From positions 55,562 to 67,489 of the forward strand of contig MU631393.1 of assembly GCA_026770615.1 (NCBI GenBank): a stretch of 11,928 nucleotides of DNA, written 5' to 3'. A model generated the notes under the pieces. That model did no database searches, was not told the DNA's origin, and saw only the letters and a program-made list of their open reading frames with translations. Source of the DNA: Pavlovales sp. CCMP2436. Taxonomy: Eukaryota > Haptophyta > Pavlovophyceae > Pavlovales. Below are positions 1 through 7,920 of this stretch, piece by piece; the stretch's first letter is position 1, and the number at the start of each line of letters is the position of its first letter. A program made the position numbers and the translations under genes.

Positions 1-23
1 CCCCCCCCCCCTTCCCCCCCCCC
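1..23. repeat. Poly-C tract at window edge
   Basis: Two C homopolymer runs separated by TT, followed by a short CA-rich stretch. The opposite edge of the window ends in a G-rich homopolymer. Such tracts often stop sequencing reads, so this is probably an assembly boundary rather than a biological terminus. I see no telomere-type repeat. Confidence 0.7.
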
Positions 24-235
24 ACACACAACGCTCACGTCCATTTAGGTGCGTGTACTAACCGTAAATTTTTAAACTTACAGGTTTCTACGTTTCCAGT
101 TATTTCTCTTAATGCCTCCCCACCTGCAGTCCCTGTCGGGGGCGTATGGGCATGGTGCCTGTACTCCGACGGCTGAGGCGAGGCAATCATCTGAAGCGTT
201 CGCCGACAGTTGAGCGAGTACGGGATCCCACGTAC

Positions 236-331
236 AAAACACGACGTGCGGCTCCTCGAGGTAGACAAACTGGAAGAGGATGGAGAAGAAGTTGCCCGTG
301 GTGAACAAATCGTTGAGCACGTAGTCCCCGC
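236..331 (-). CDS. Possible internal exon of an unrecognised protein
   Basis: An open frame on the minus strand spans about 78-407. Its most coding-like part is 236-331, where nearly all codons end in G or C, as in the two clear genes of this window. It reads from Gly-Asp-Tyr-Val-Leu-Asn through an aromatic, hydrophobic stretch (Phe-Phe-Ser-Ile-Leu-Phe-Gln-Phe-Val-Tyr) to Glu-Glu-Pro-His-Val-Val-Phe. A splice-acceptor-like CTGACAG lies just before 331 on the minus strand and a donor-like GTACGT begins at 235, giving a 96-bp exon with phase 1 at both ends. I do not recognise the family. No neighbouring exon could be identified. It may be an internal exon of a gene running off the left edge, a gene relic, or chance. 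Confidence 0.25.
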
Positions 332-601
332 CTGTCAGCGGGGCCCCACTTGGACAGCGGGGAAAATCGGTTCCGTCGTACGCCCGGCGCGGTGCTGCAT
401 ACCGCACCTGCGGCGCCCCGAAGATCCCTCGGTAGGCTGAATTCCCCGCTCTACAGCTGGGTCCGCAGCCCGCCTGAGACGAGGAACAGCGGGGAGCAGT
501 GCCAAGTGCCTCCCCTGCCTTCGCTTTCTTACAACGGTCTCAGTTTAAAAAACAGCTGTCGCAAAGGAATGTTCGGCCCAACCGAGTGCTGTCGCAGATA
601 T

Positions 602-627
602 GCCCTCCGGGGGCCCTCCCGGAGGGC
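602..627. repeat. GC-rich perfect hairpin
   Basis: GCCCTCCGGG at 602-611 is the exact reverse complement of CCCGGAGGGC at 618-627, leaving a 6-nt loop. A second register (611-619 with 621-629) can also pair. There is no T-run after it and no gene ending here, so no terminator role is claimed. Confidence 0.75.
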
Positions 628-687
628 CCCTACTCGGGGGGGGTGGTCTTGACAGACAGTCGTCCTGCCCGGACAGGGTGGTCTTGA

Positions 688-861
688 ATTCTGAACATAC
701 GTGTAACCCTTCAACGGAATAAAATACCCTTTGGCGGGGGCCAGCCCCCGCACCTTCGGCCTGCGGCGCTTAAATTCTTTTGTGTAGACAGTAGATTCTG
801 AACGTACGTGTAACCCATTAACAGCATAAAATAGCCTCAGGCGGAGGCCAGCCCCCGCACC
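688..861. repeat. Two copies of a 67-bp direct repeat, period 107 bp
   Basis: Copies lie at 688-754 and 795-861 with identical length, differing at about nine positions by eye. Each starts ATTCTGAAC(A/G)TACGTGTAACCC and ends in GGCCAGCCCCCGCACC, which can fold on itself (GGGGGCCAGCCCCC in the first copy). The sequence between them is GC-rich then T-rich. This looks like a diverged tandem repeat of a dispersed non-coding element. Confidence 0.8.
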
Positions 862-1138
862 CCCGGCGCGAAGCAGCAGCGCAGCCAAAAATAGAGTAAT
901 TCGAACAAAATTGTTGTAACTAACCCACGTAACTAGTAACTATGTAATATTAAAGGGTCGATCGACGCGTGTCGCGAACCATCGTAGCGGCCGGGGCGCG
1001 AACCGCGGCTGTCGGGCCGCCATGCGCACTGGGCACGCCTCCGACAAGCGATGGGTCGTCGGAGCGCAAGGGACTGGTCGATTGCATTCAGAAATCGACG
1101 AGACGATGTCGGTGCATTCAGTCCGACGAGCCGAAGCC

Positions 1139-1194
1139 GGCGAGCGGGCATAGTCGCGGCGAGCGGGCGTAGTCGCGGCGAGCGGGCGTCATCG
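1139..1194. repeat. 19-bp tandem repeat, three units
   Basis: The unit GGCGAGCGGGC(A/G)TAGTCGC starts at 1139 and 1158. A third, partly diverged copy starts at 1177. The unit length is not a multiple of three and no gene is supported here. Confidence 0.8.
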
Positions 1195-1778
1195 TTGTCG
1201 TCGCCCAACGGGACGGCTCGCAAGCCGGCGAGAGAGGGCGGGAGAGCACGTCGAACGCCTTCACCCAAAAGTCCGCGAAGGATGCACGAAAACGCGCCTT
1301 GGGCCCTGTCGCCCGCGTGCGGCGCGCACCCGACGCGCGGGTGGGCGTGGTGCGCGAGCGCGCTTAACGGGCATGATCGTCGATTGCGGCTTGCCCGGCA
1401 CGCAGCTCACCACCCATCAAAGCGGCCCGGGGATAAGCCGCGCTCCGTGAACAGCCGAGAGCGACGCCTGACTGATACGCTTGGGCCCAAACCGGCCCCA
1501 TCTCGGTGGCCGTCGCAGCGATGGCGGGCGTCGATCGGACCGGGGCCTAGCGGCGCGACACGAGAGAGGGTGGATGCCCGCGCCCCACCCGCCGCGCGCA
1601 CCAGCATCCGTCGCCGCCTCGGCGCGTGTGGAGCAGTGGCCGGCGAGAATCGCCAGAACGGGGGGTAATCCGCCCCTTTCTTGGGCAGTGCGCGCGCGGA
1701 CGAGGCCCTCGTTGGATTGGAGGGCGAGGTGATGTTGCAATACTAGAGCACATGCCACGGCAGTAGAGCCACGCGCGC

Positions 1779-1858
1779 CCGCGCGCGGTGGCCGACGAGT
1801 TCCGCTGTTGCTGATAGGCCGCGCGCGGTGGCCGACGAGTTCCGCTGTTGCTGATAGG
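1779..1858. repeat. Exact 40-bp tandem duplication
   Basis: The 40-bp block beginning CCGCGCGCGGTGGCCGACGA occurs twice head to tail without a mismatch (1779-1818 and 1819-1858). Exactness implies a recent duplication or an assembly artefact. It lies about 190 bp upstream of the probable start of the CUE/WW gene. Confidence 0.9.
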
Positions 1859-2045
1859 CTCAGACAGCCATTCACAGTGCAGCGCGAGCGCCTAAATTCC
1901 CTTTTTTCTGCGAAAGCGCAAAGGGGGCTACGCTGCAAGCAGCTATGCCTCACAAAACAAAAGCTAACGGCAAGCTGTACTTCAACTTGACGGCGGCGTG
2001 CCTGCTCTTGGAGGAGGAGGAACCGCGAAGGCAGAGGAACCGCGA

Positions 2046-4123
2046 ATGGGCCAATCCCTGGGATGCTGCAGCACCGAGCCCAGGGAGACGCCGCGCATCG
2101 TGCAGGAGACCCCGGCTGCAGATGCGGCAGACGTGGCTGCGGCGCTCAGCGATGCGCCAACGACCCCAGAGCACACTACCGCCGCCGCTGAGACGCCGCG
2201 CATTACGGAGACAGACACCGTCATCGTCGAGGTCACGCCCAACGAGGCGCCCAACGCCGAGCCGGCGCGCGCGCGCGACGCCCGCGAGGTGAGCGGCGGG
2301 GGCGACAGGCGGAACGGCGGTGAGAGCGTGGAGCTTGAGCGGAAGGTCTCACTCATCCGCGACGCAGTCGGTTCCCTGCCCGGCATTGACCTGGAGATGA
2401 TCAAGGCGTGCCTGCGCGAGCAGGCGGATGACGTGGAGAGAACCGTCAACGTTTTGCTCGACGGCTCGTACGCCGCCTCCCTCGCGAGCAACGCCGGCGA
2501 GCGAAGCAGCGGCAGCCGGTGGCCCTGGCGGTCGGGCAAGAAGCACGAGGCGAGAATTCCCGACCCCCCCCACACACACCCACACCCCCCTTGTGTGGTC
2601 TGCTGCCTACTGTCAGTCCGGGATTCGTTCTGTTAAAGGCTATAGGCACGAGCCTGTCCCAGACGCTGCACACCTGCTTCTTGTACTCGCAGGTAACCCC
2701 CGACCCAGATGGACGGTGGACCTCGCACCTACACATCTCGACCGGCCGGCGGTACTTCCACGACCACGCTGCCAAGGGCTCGGAGTCCATCTGGCAGCTG
2801 CCGGACGGGGCGGTGGCTGACGTGGTGGTAGAGGAGGAGGTGGTCGAGCTGTGTGATCATATCGAGATGCTGAAGGCAGATGCGCTCGCCGCCGACAAGG
2901 CGCTTGCCGCCGAGGCGGGTGCGAGCGGGAGCGCCCAGGCCGGAGCGCCAGGGGCGTCTGCGCCTCTCCCGGCCGAGTCGCACGAGCCACTCGCGCAAGT
3001 GGCGGCAATCCTAGCAAACCTCGATTACTCCACCTCGATCAGACTGGCGATGCACCAATCCCGCAGACACGCCGCCATCCTCGCCAAGCGCGCGCCCAGC
3101 TCCTCCAACCCCGCCACGCCTCGCACGCGCATCGCGCGCGAGCAGAGCGCTGCTGAGTCGACGGGGGAGGTGATGTTCCTGCGGCCGCAGGTGCGCTTCC
3201 CCAAGCTCACGGTCGAGCAGTTGGCGGTGGACGGGCAGCATGCCTCCGTCTTCCGCGCCGCGGGCGAGGCTGTAGCGGGCGCGGGCGCGGGTGCGGGCGC
3301 GTGCACCGACGTGTGCGTCTGCCTCGCCATCTCGCTGCTGCGTCAGTTTCACGCGCGCGGCCACGCCGAGTTTAGAAATCTGCTCGGCGGCTCCAGCGAA
3401 CAGCCGCAGCCGCAGCTGCAGCCGCACGCAATCGGCAACGCGCCCAGCCTGCAACCCCCGGGGCAGCCCCCGGGGCTCCGGCCACGCAGCTCGTCGGGGA
3501 TTGCGACCCCCCCGCCGCTCACCCCGCCCGCGGGCCCCTCGCCGCCCTCTTTCCGTGAGCTGCGCCGGCTGGTGACGGCGAGCATCTTGAGTGGGACGCG
3601 CATCTACGACGCGCAGGGCGACAACGCGCAGATGCACTACGTGGAGGAGGCGCTGCGCCTGGCGGAGGTGCACCGCATCGAGGGGGCGGCGCTGGTGCAC
3701 AAGGCGCGCGCCGACGTGCTCTTCAACCTGCCCGTCACGTGCGACGACGCGCAGCTCCTCTCCGCAGAGGCGTTCGTGCAGACACTTCGCTCCGTGGCCG
3801 AGAGCGCCGGCAGCGCGCCCGTGTGCGCCATCGTGGTAGCGGAGCGCACGTCCTGGACGGTGCTGCTGCTCCTGTACGCCGACTGCGCGCTCTGCTTCGA
3901 CCCGCACGGCGCGGAGGGGCAGGCCGTAGTTGTCAGCCTGCGCGGGCCGATGGAGGACCTCGTGCAGATGTCCATGGAGGCGCTGCAGCTCGTCTCGGGC
4001 AGGCCGCTCTACCCCACCTTCGAGTCGCCCGCGCAGCCGCGCGTGTGGCTCGACGCCAAGGCGGGGCAGACCGAGGTGACCATGCTCGCGCTCAGGGCGC
4101 AGCCCAAGCGGCTGCTCGGCTGA
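2046..4123 (+). CDS. CUE-like/WW-like protein with putative cysteine-protease C-terminus (two exons)
   Basis: Proposed model: exon 1 2046-2549, intron 2550-2692, exon 2 2693-4123, about 644 residues. The ATG at 2046 was chosen because the protein then starts Met-Gly-Gln-Ser-Leu-Gly-Cys-Cys, a plausible N-myristoylation signal with two palmitoylatable cysteines, suggesting membrane attachment. Residues about 99-142 resemble a CUE ubiquitin-binding domain (Leu-Pro-Gly-Ile-Asp, then Asp-Asp-Val-Glu and Val-Leu-Leu). Residues about 174-207 resemble a WW domain (Trp177, Arg-Tyr-Phe at 188-190, Trp202, Pro205). After Ala/Ser/Pro-rich linkers comes Cys-Thr-Asp-Val-Cys-Val-Cys (372-378), a Gln/Pro-rich insert (about 404-455), and a hydrophobic strand ending Phe-Asp-Pro-His-Gly (570-574). 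A Cys plus Asp-x-His pattern recalls papain-fold ubiquitin proteases, but this part is inference and the family is unnamed. Codons are strongly G/C-ended throughout. Confidence 0.72.
2550..2692 (+). other. Probable GC-AG intron
   Basis: Exon 1 is open in one frame and exon 2 in another, so an intron is needed. The acceptor is convincing: pyrimidine-rich CTTCTTGTACTCGCAG ending at 2692, with the WW-like domain starting directly after it. The best donor preserving frame (phase 0) is GAG|GCGAGA at 2550, a GC donor. GT dinucleotides at 2595 and 2598 would also keep phase but have poor context. The intron holds a C-rich ACACAC microsatellite. Confidence 0.55.
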
Positions 4124-4692
4124 CGAGCTAGCTAGGATGCGGCGAGCCGGCCATGTGGCCACTGCTTTTGTAAAATTAAGAACTGGGCAGTAACTTAAGC
4201 AACTAGTAGTTAAGTAAGTAGTAAGTATACTAAGAACGAGCGAAATCGAGAAGTTTATATCGGGGCACACCGCGAAACTGATGAAATAAGGGCACTGGCT
4301 AATAATGTGTGGCTTCCGTTGTCGTTTGTAGTAAAGTTAACCAATTAAGTTAAGTTCAATTGTTGAGAATTTTTTTATTTCAGTGCCAGAACTCTTTGCC
4401 GCCGGGTGCCACTGCTATGGGCAGTATGACTGGTCCGTGGCCGTCCAGTATGTCTAATGACTTGGCGTAACTAACTTAGTTAACTAGTAACAAAATCCTC
4501 ATGAACTTAGATTACTGATATTTTAGAGAAGTATATTAAGTATAGGTTCCAGCTCTACTAGAGCCGCCGTTTATTAAGTATAGGCTCCAGCTCTGGTCAT
4601 GGCCAGCCAGTACATGTGTATTCCGTCTTTTTATGTGTCCGGTAAGCCGCCCAGCCGGCAGGCCCCCCGCCGGGAGGCGAAGAATATTTTTA
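4124..4692. other. AT-rich 3' flank with short repeats
   Basis: No coding frame. The stretch after the CUE/WW stop contains runs of TAACTA/TTAGTTA words (about 4191-4240 and 4465-4490). A 22-bp direct repeat ATTAAGTATAGG(T/C)TCCAGCT lies at 4535-4556 and 4573-4594. It probably includes the 3' UTR and polyadenylation region, but no signal is clear. Confidence 0.5.
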
Positions 4693-4772
4693 GGTCTATT
4701 TTAGCAGACATTACAGTAATCCCTAGGTTCGGATCACTTAAGTGGGTGATCCCTACCGAGTGATTCCAATCT

Positions 4773-4875
4773 AGGGATCACTCACTCGGCGGCTTCACCG
4801 CCAAGGGATCATATCACTCAAGCCGCCGAGTGATCCCTAAGCCGCCGAGTGATCCCAACCCGCCGAGTGATCCCT
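4773..4875. repeat. 19-bp GTGATCCC tandem repeat with inverted copy
   Basis: Three direct units, AAGCCGCCGAGTGATCCC plus one base, lie at 4820-4838, 4839-4857 and 4858-4875. An inverted copy, AGGGATCACTCACTCGGCGGCTT, lies at 4773-4795, so the block can form a long hairpin. Related GTGATCCC words also occur at 4747-4754 and around 6756-6858, at both ends of the composite element. Confidence 0.85.
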
Positions 4876-4889
4876 GAGCGGCCATTTTT

Positions 4890-5062
4890 TGTTGGTATAA
4901 TTCCCACACGCTGTGCGGTTTCACCCGCGCCGTTGCCTGGCGCGCGGGCCGCTCCCGTCAGGGAGCAAAGACTATTACATCGTTGACAACTGACACACGT
5001 AACGGACAGCAATTTATTGGCAATCAGCCAATAAATCGCCAATCCGGTGCCAGGCAGGCTCA
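4890..5062 (+). repeat. Left LTR of the TRIM-like element
   Basis: Starts TGTTGGTATAATTCC and ends GGCAGGCTCA. A perfect stem-loop, TTTATTGGC/GCCAATAAA, lies at 5013-5035. TATAATT near the 5' end could act as a promoter element, but this is not shown. Confidence 0.85.
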
Positions 5063-5887
5063 AGCTGGCAGAGTCCGGTAGAAGCGCCAGGCACCCTTGT
5101 CTGGCAGCTACCAACAACCCCACACGAATTCATATCTCGTTGCTCACTGGTTGATGCAAGAGAACATGGGGGCGATCAGGTTGCGTCCAGACATCCACGG
5201 CGCACTGCGCGGCGGACGAGGGTGGGGCGGGATTGCGCGGCGAACTTATTTGGTCGCCTTATCTCGGTTTTGATCTTGGCGGCGCGGCGGCTGGATGGTG
5301 CAGCGCGGCGACGCGGGCGACGGCAGTGCATCTCCGAGAGCGGAATGTTGCACGGCGGACTCTGCTGCGGTCTTGGTCTTGAACTTGGTGGACTCGGTGG
5401 TGGGCGGCGACTGGACGGCGGCGCGTTCATGACGACGCGGCAGCACAGCGCAGCGGCTTATCTTGGGCTTGTAGGGTGAGCGCTTGGCTCGGTGACTCGG
5501 CGGGGGTGCGTTGGCTCAGCAAGGACTCGGCGGCTTGACGCGGGCAAGGCGACGGCAGCAAGATCCTGGGAGTAGGCGGTCTTCGCTCTCCAGATGCAGG
5601 ATGGCTGGGTGTGCGGTGCTTGGCGCGAGGCTCGGCGACGTCGTGCGGGCTCAGCAGGTCAGCGCGGGGCTCGTCGGCTCTTGGTCTCATCTTTTACTAG
5701 CTGGGGTTCTCGTTACTCGTCGATCTCGGTCTCTCTCATCTCGCGCTGTTGCCAGGCCGCGAGGAGTTCTTCTCGATCACGTTGATCTCGTTGTATTTGG
5801 GTCTCGGGTTCATCTCGTGGCAGCCAAAGGTGCTCAGCGTCTTGCAGGAGACCAGCTCCACGTTCGTCGTGGAGGAGGATGACGTAA

Positions 5888-6060
5888 TGTTTGTATAATT
5901 CCCACACGCTGTGCGGTTTTACCCGCGCCGTTGCCTGGCGCGCGGGCCGCTCCCGTCAGGGAGCAAAGACTATTACATCGTTGACAACTGACACACGTAA
6001 CGGACAGCAATTTATTGGCAATCAGCCAATAAATCGCCAATCCGGTGCCAGGCAGGCTCA
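5888..6060 (+). repeat. Right LTR of the TRIM-like element
   Basis: It is identical to the left LTR except at position 5 (T for G) and at one C-to-T difference in the TTTTACCC stretch near 5917. The same stem-loop is present at 6011-6033. Confidence 0.85.
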
Positions 6061-6840
6061 TCTCTCGGGCCGCATCTCGGGCTGCATCTCGACCTGCGAA
6101 CTTTGACAAAAAAACACACCCAATGAGAGAGCAGGGAACCACCAGCGGCTATGGCTCAGGTCATCCCCCCCAGCACACGACCATTCATAGCGATTTCCCG
6201 AAGCCAGTCACGAAACCTGGCCAGTTCATTTTTAAATATATACACCTGCAGTTGATTCGTAGCTAACTTTTCAAAAAGCGACGCCACCAATAGGTAACTT
6301 ACCTCTTAAAATTACATACAAGCAATTCATTTTTAAAGTTATCTTTTAAATTACATTCGATAAACTCACATTTAAAAAAGTTTTAGGGGGCTGGTGAACG
6401 ATTTCAGCATGGCGGATCACCTTTTCAAAAAAGATCATATTGTTAGTTACTGATTTACTACCCCACGCACACGAATTCACAAATTTCTGAAAAAAGTGCA
6501 AAATAGAGCTCGCCGAGACGAATCCAGCGAGCCTAGAGCGAGCTCTGGCTTCGAGCATGGAGGCTCGCAATGCTATGGATGGTCGTCCCCCATTTGCGGG
6601 GTGGGGGGAGGGGGTGACCGAAGCCAGAGCCCAGCCACATACGCGAGATTTTAGGCCTGACAGAATTTTCTATGTGGCTGGTGCATCCCTGCTCACTGAT
6701 TGGCTGACAGGAACCACTCGGCCGCTGTGGCTTTCTGGGCGCCACGAGTGGTTCCAGGGATCACCCTCTCAGATTTGCGGCGCCCCGCCTAAGGATCGGA
6801 TATTCGCTCATGGAGCTCTACGGTTAAGGGATCAACCCAC
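6061..6840. other. Right arm of composite element, non-coding
   Basis: An AT-rich stretch (about 6225-6500) is followed by GC-richer DNA. Inverted repeats are AGAGCTCGC/GCGAGCTCT (6505-6513 and 6538-6546) and GGAACCACTCG/CGAGTGGTTCC (6710-6720 and 6745-6755). The open frames are short and show no domain. Confidence 0.5.
6710..6755. repeat. Perfect 11-bp inverted repeat
   Basis: GGAACCACTCG and CGAGTGGTTCC flank a 24-nt spacer. The repeat sits inside the right arm of the composite element and leads directly into AGGGATCAC, the word shared by both ends of that element. Confidence 0.85.
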
Positions 6841-6890
6841 TTAGAAACAGGGATCACTGTAATGTCTGTAATAATAGCCATTTTTAGACC

Positions 6891-7920
6891 GTTTAGCTCA
6901 TGTAATAGTGCAGTTCAGTCCGCCTTCTTCATCCCCTTGCGCGGCAACCCGCGCTGAGCCGCGGATAGCCTTGGTGGAGGGTAGGCGGCTAGGCGTTTGC
7001 TCACCAAGGCGCGCATTCTCCATCCGCCGAGAGCTCGCGCGCGGCCAGCGACGCGTACGCCAAGGGTCCCGCGTCCGTTAGAAGCGTCCCGGCTGGGGTC
7101 CTTGAGCGTAGAGGCGGGACCGCTCGTGGACACTTGGGCTCAATCACGCGGCGACCTGCGCGAGCACAAGCGCTCGCCGCGCGTAAGGCGGGCCGGGCGG
7201 CCAAGCAGCAAGCTGCGGACAGCACGCAGCATGAAGCACGGCTCTTCGTGCCTCGTCGGCCGCGCACGAGCGCGTGGGCAAGATGTGCGGACGCGTAGAA
7301 CGGACGCGGTGCGCAAGCATGTTCTCCAGTGGACGGCTGATAGTAGCCGCGCGCCTCACCGCGTGGTAGCCAAGCGTGAGCACGGCCACAGGTTGCTCTT
7401 GAAGCGTGGAGCTCCGCATTTTTTAAAGGTGTTTATATAAAAAATCACGATGGCGGACACCCCCATTACGTGACTACCGATGGATAAAGGTCGAGAAAGC
7501 TAAGATAATGGATTTAACTTCGATAGGGACTATGTAACTAGTGCGGGCATCACCGAGAGCTTTCGAACGGTACTCCCATCTCCGCCTAGCTTTTTAGGGG
7601 TGCTCTGAATACACACCCCCCATAAGCCTACTGGCTGGCCACTTGACCGGAGCTGGAGCCTATATATAACTATCTTTATATAACATATGTTAGTAACTAT
7701 ACATATGTTTGATGTTGGTGCAGACAGCACTGCAGTCGAGTAACGATAGTCACTTAATTAACTAATTAAAATTCTGAAAGTCACATATATTTATAATTCA
7801 CTATTAATTGGGTTGTGTGTGAGTTATGTGTGATGTGTGGCTGTGCGAGGTGGATGGCCGTGGACGCGAGAGCGACAAGTGCGACCAGGTCGACTTCCGA
7901 CTTCACGGCGTGTCCGCGGC
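6891..7920. other. GC-rich block then AT-rich intergenic DNA
   Basis: About 6905-7420 is GC-rich and sharply bounded by AT-rich DNA, like a gene, but no frame on either strand gives a recognisable protein and frames break often. It may be a gene relic. From 7440 to 7810 the DNA is AT-rich, with TATATATAAC and ACATATGT repeats (about 7660-7710) and TAACTA words. The last part is the 3' flank of the minus-strand armadillo-BTB gene. Confidence 0.45.

Larger units (their letters stand above)
432..960. other. Non-coding region with hairpin and direct repeats
   Basis: Open frames here are shadows of GC-rich repeats. The contents are a perfect GC-rich hairpin (602-627), a 12-bp direct repeat GGGTGGTCTTGA at 641-652 and 676-687, a 67-bp repeat pair (688-861), and an AT-rich tail with TAACTA-type motifs (about 912-950). 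Confidence 0.6.
961..1900. other. CpG-rich region without a credible gene
   Basis: Open frames up to about 200 codons exist on both strands. They are Arg/Ala/Ser/Pro-rich, show no domain, and are what GC-rich sequence yields by chance. The region holds a 19-bp repeat run (1139-1194) and an exact 40-bp duplication (1779-1858). It ends shortly before the CUE/WW gene and may contain its promoter, but I can point to no defined element. Confidence 0.5.
4890..6060 (+). mobile_element. TRIM-like non-autonomous LTR retroelement
   Basis: Two 173-bp direct repeats, 4890-5062 and 5888-6060, are offset by exactly 998 bp and differ at two positions. Both begin TG and end CA, as LTRs do. Three bases after the left LTR is TGGCAGAGTCCGG, which starts TGG as a tRNA primer-binding site should. 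A purine-rich GTGGAGGAGGATGA lies just before the right LTR, a candidate polypurine tract. The 825-bp interior encodes no recognisable gag, protease, reverse transcriptase or integrase, so mobility would need enzymes supplied in trans. Near-identity of the LTRs suggests recent insertion. Target-site duplications are not evident (TTTTT before, TCTCT after), so insertion into or rearrangement of the host element remains possible. Confidence 0.72.
4693..6890. mobile_element. Composite element bounded by degenerate inverted repeats
   Basis: CAGACATTACAGTAATCCCT at 4705-4724 matches the reverse complement of 6849-6868 at 19 of 20 positions. Further in, TAAGTGGGTGATCCCT (4739-4754) pairs with 6827-6842 with one extra base. 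Further out, GGTCTA at 4693 pairs with TAGACC ending at 6890. These nested matches suggest terminal inverted repeats of a non-autonomous DNA element about 2.2 kb long. No transposase is visible inside, and an LTR miniature element (4890-6060) occupies its centre. TTTA occurs next to both ends, one base off on the right, which is too weak to call a target-site duplication. A segmental inverted duplication is the alternative. Confidence 0.5.

Noticed and set aside
1..32. Telomere at the left edge
   Set aside because: Plain poly-C with a few T and CA bases, no regular telomeric unit; an assembly edge is simpler.
1051..1668. 205-codon plus-strand open frame
   Set aside because: Arg/Ala/Ser/Pro-rich, no domain, overlaps other equally long frames, and contains non-triplet 19-bp repeats; typical of GC-rich chance frames.
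1417..1953. 178-codon minus-strand open frame
   Set aside because: No recognisable domain, competes with frames on the other strand and crosses the 40-bp duplication, whose length is not a multiple of three.
3011..4270. 419-codon minus-strand open frame opposite the CUE/WW gene
   Set aside because: Antisense shadow: the plus strand carries recognisable domains, while this frame is Arg/His/Gly-rich without motifs.
4721..4760. GGTTCGGATC as a tRNA T-loop
   Set aside because: No anticodon stem or acceptor pairing around it; it lies in the GTGATCCC repeat region.
4820..4875. Short CRISPR-like array
   Set aside because: The 19-bp units are directly adjacent, with no spacers.
4818..6142. Matching minus-strand open frames in the two 173-bp repeats
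   Set aside because: They match because the LTRs are nearly identical; the frame has no domain and no coding signature.
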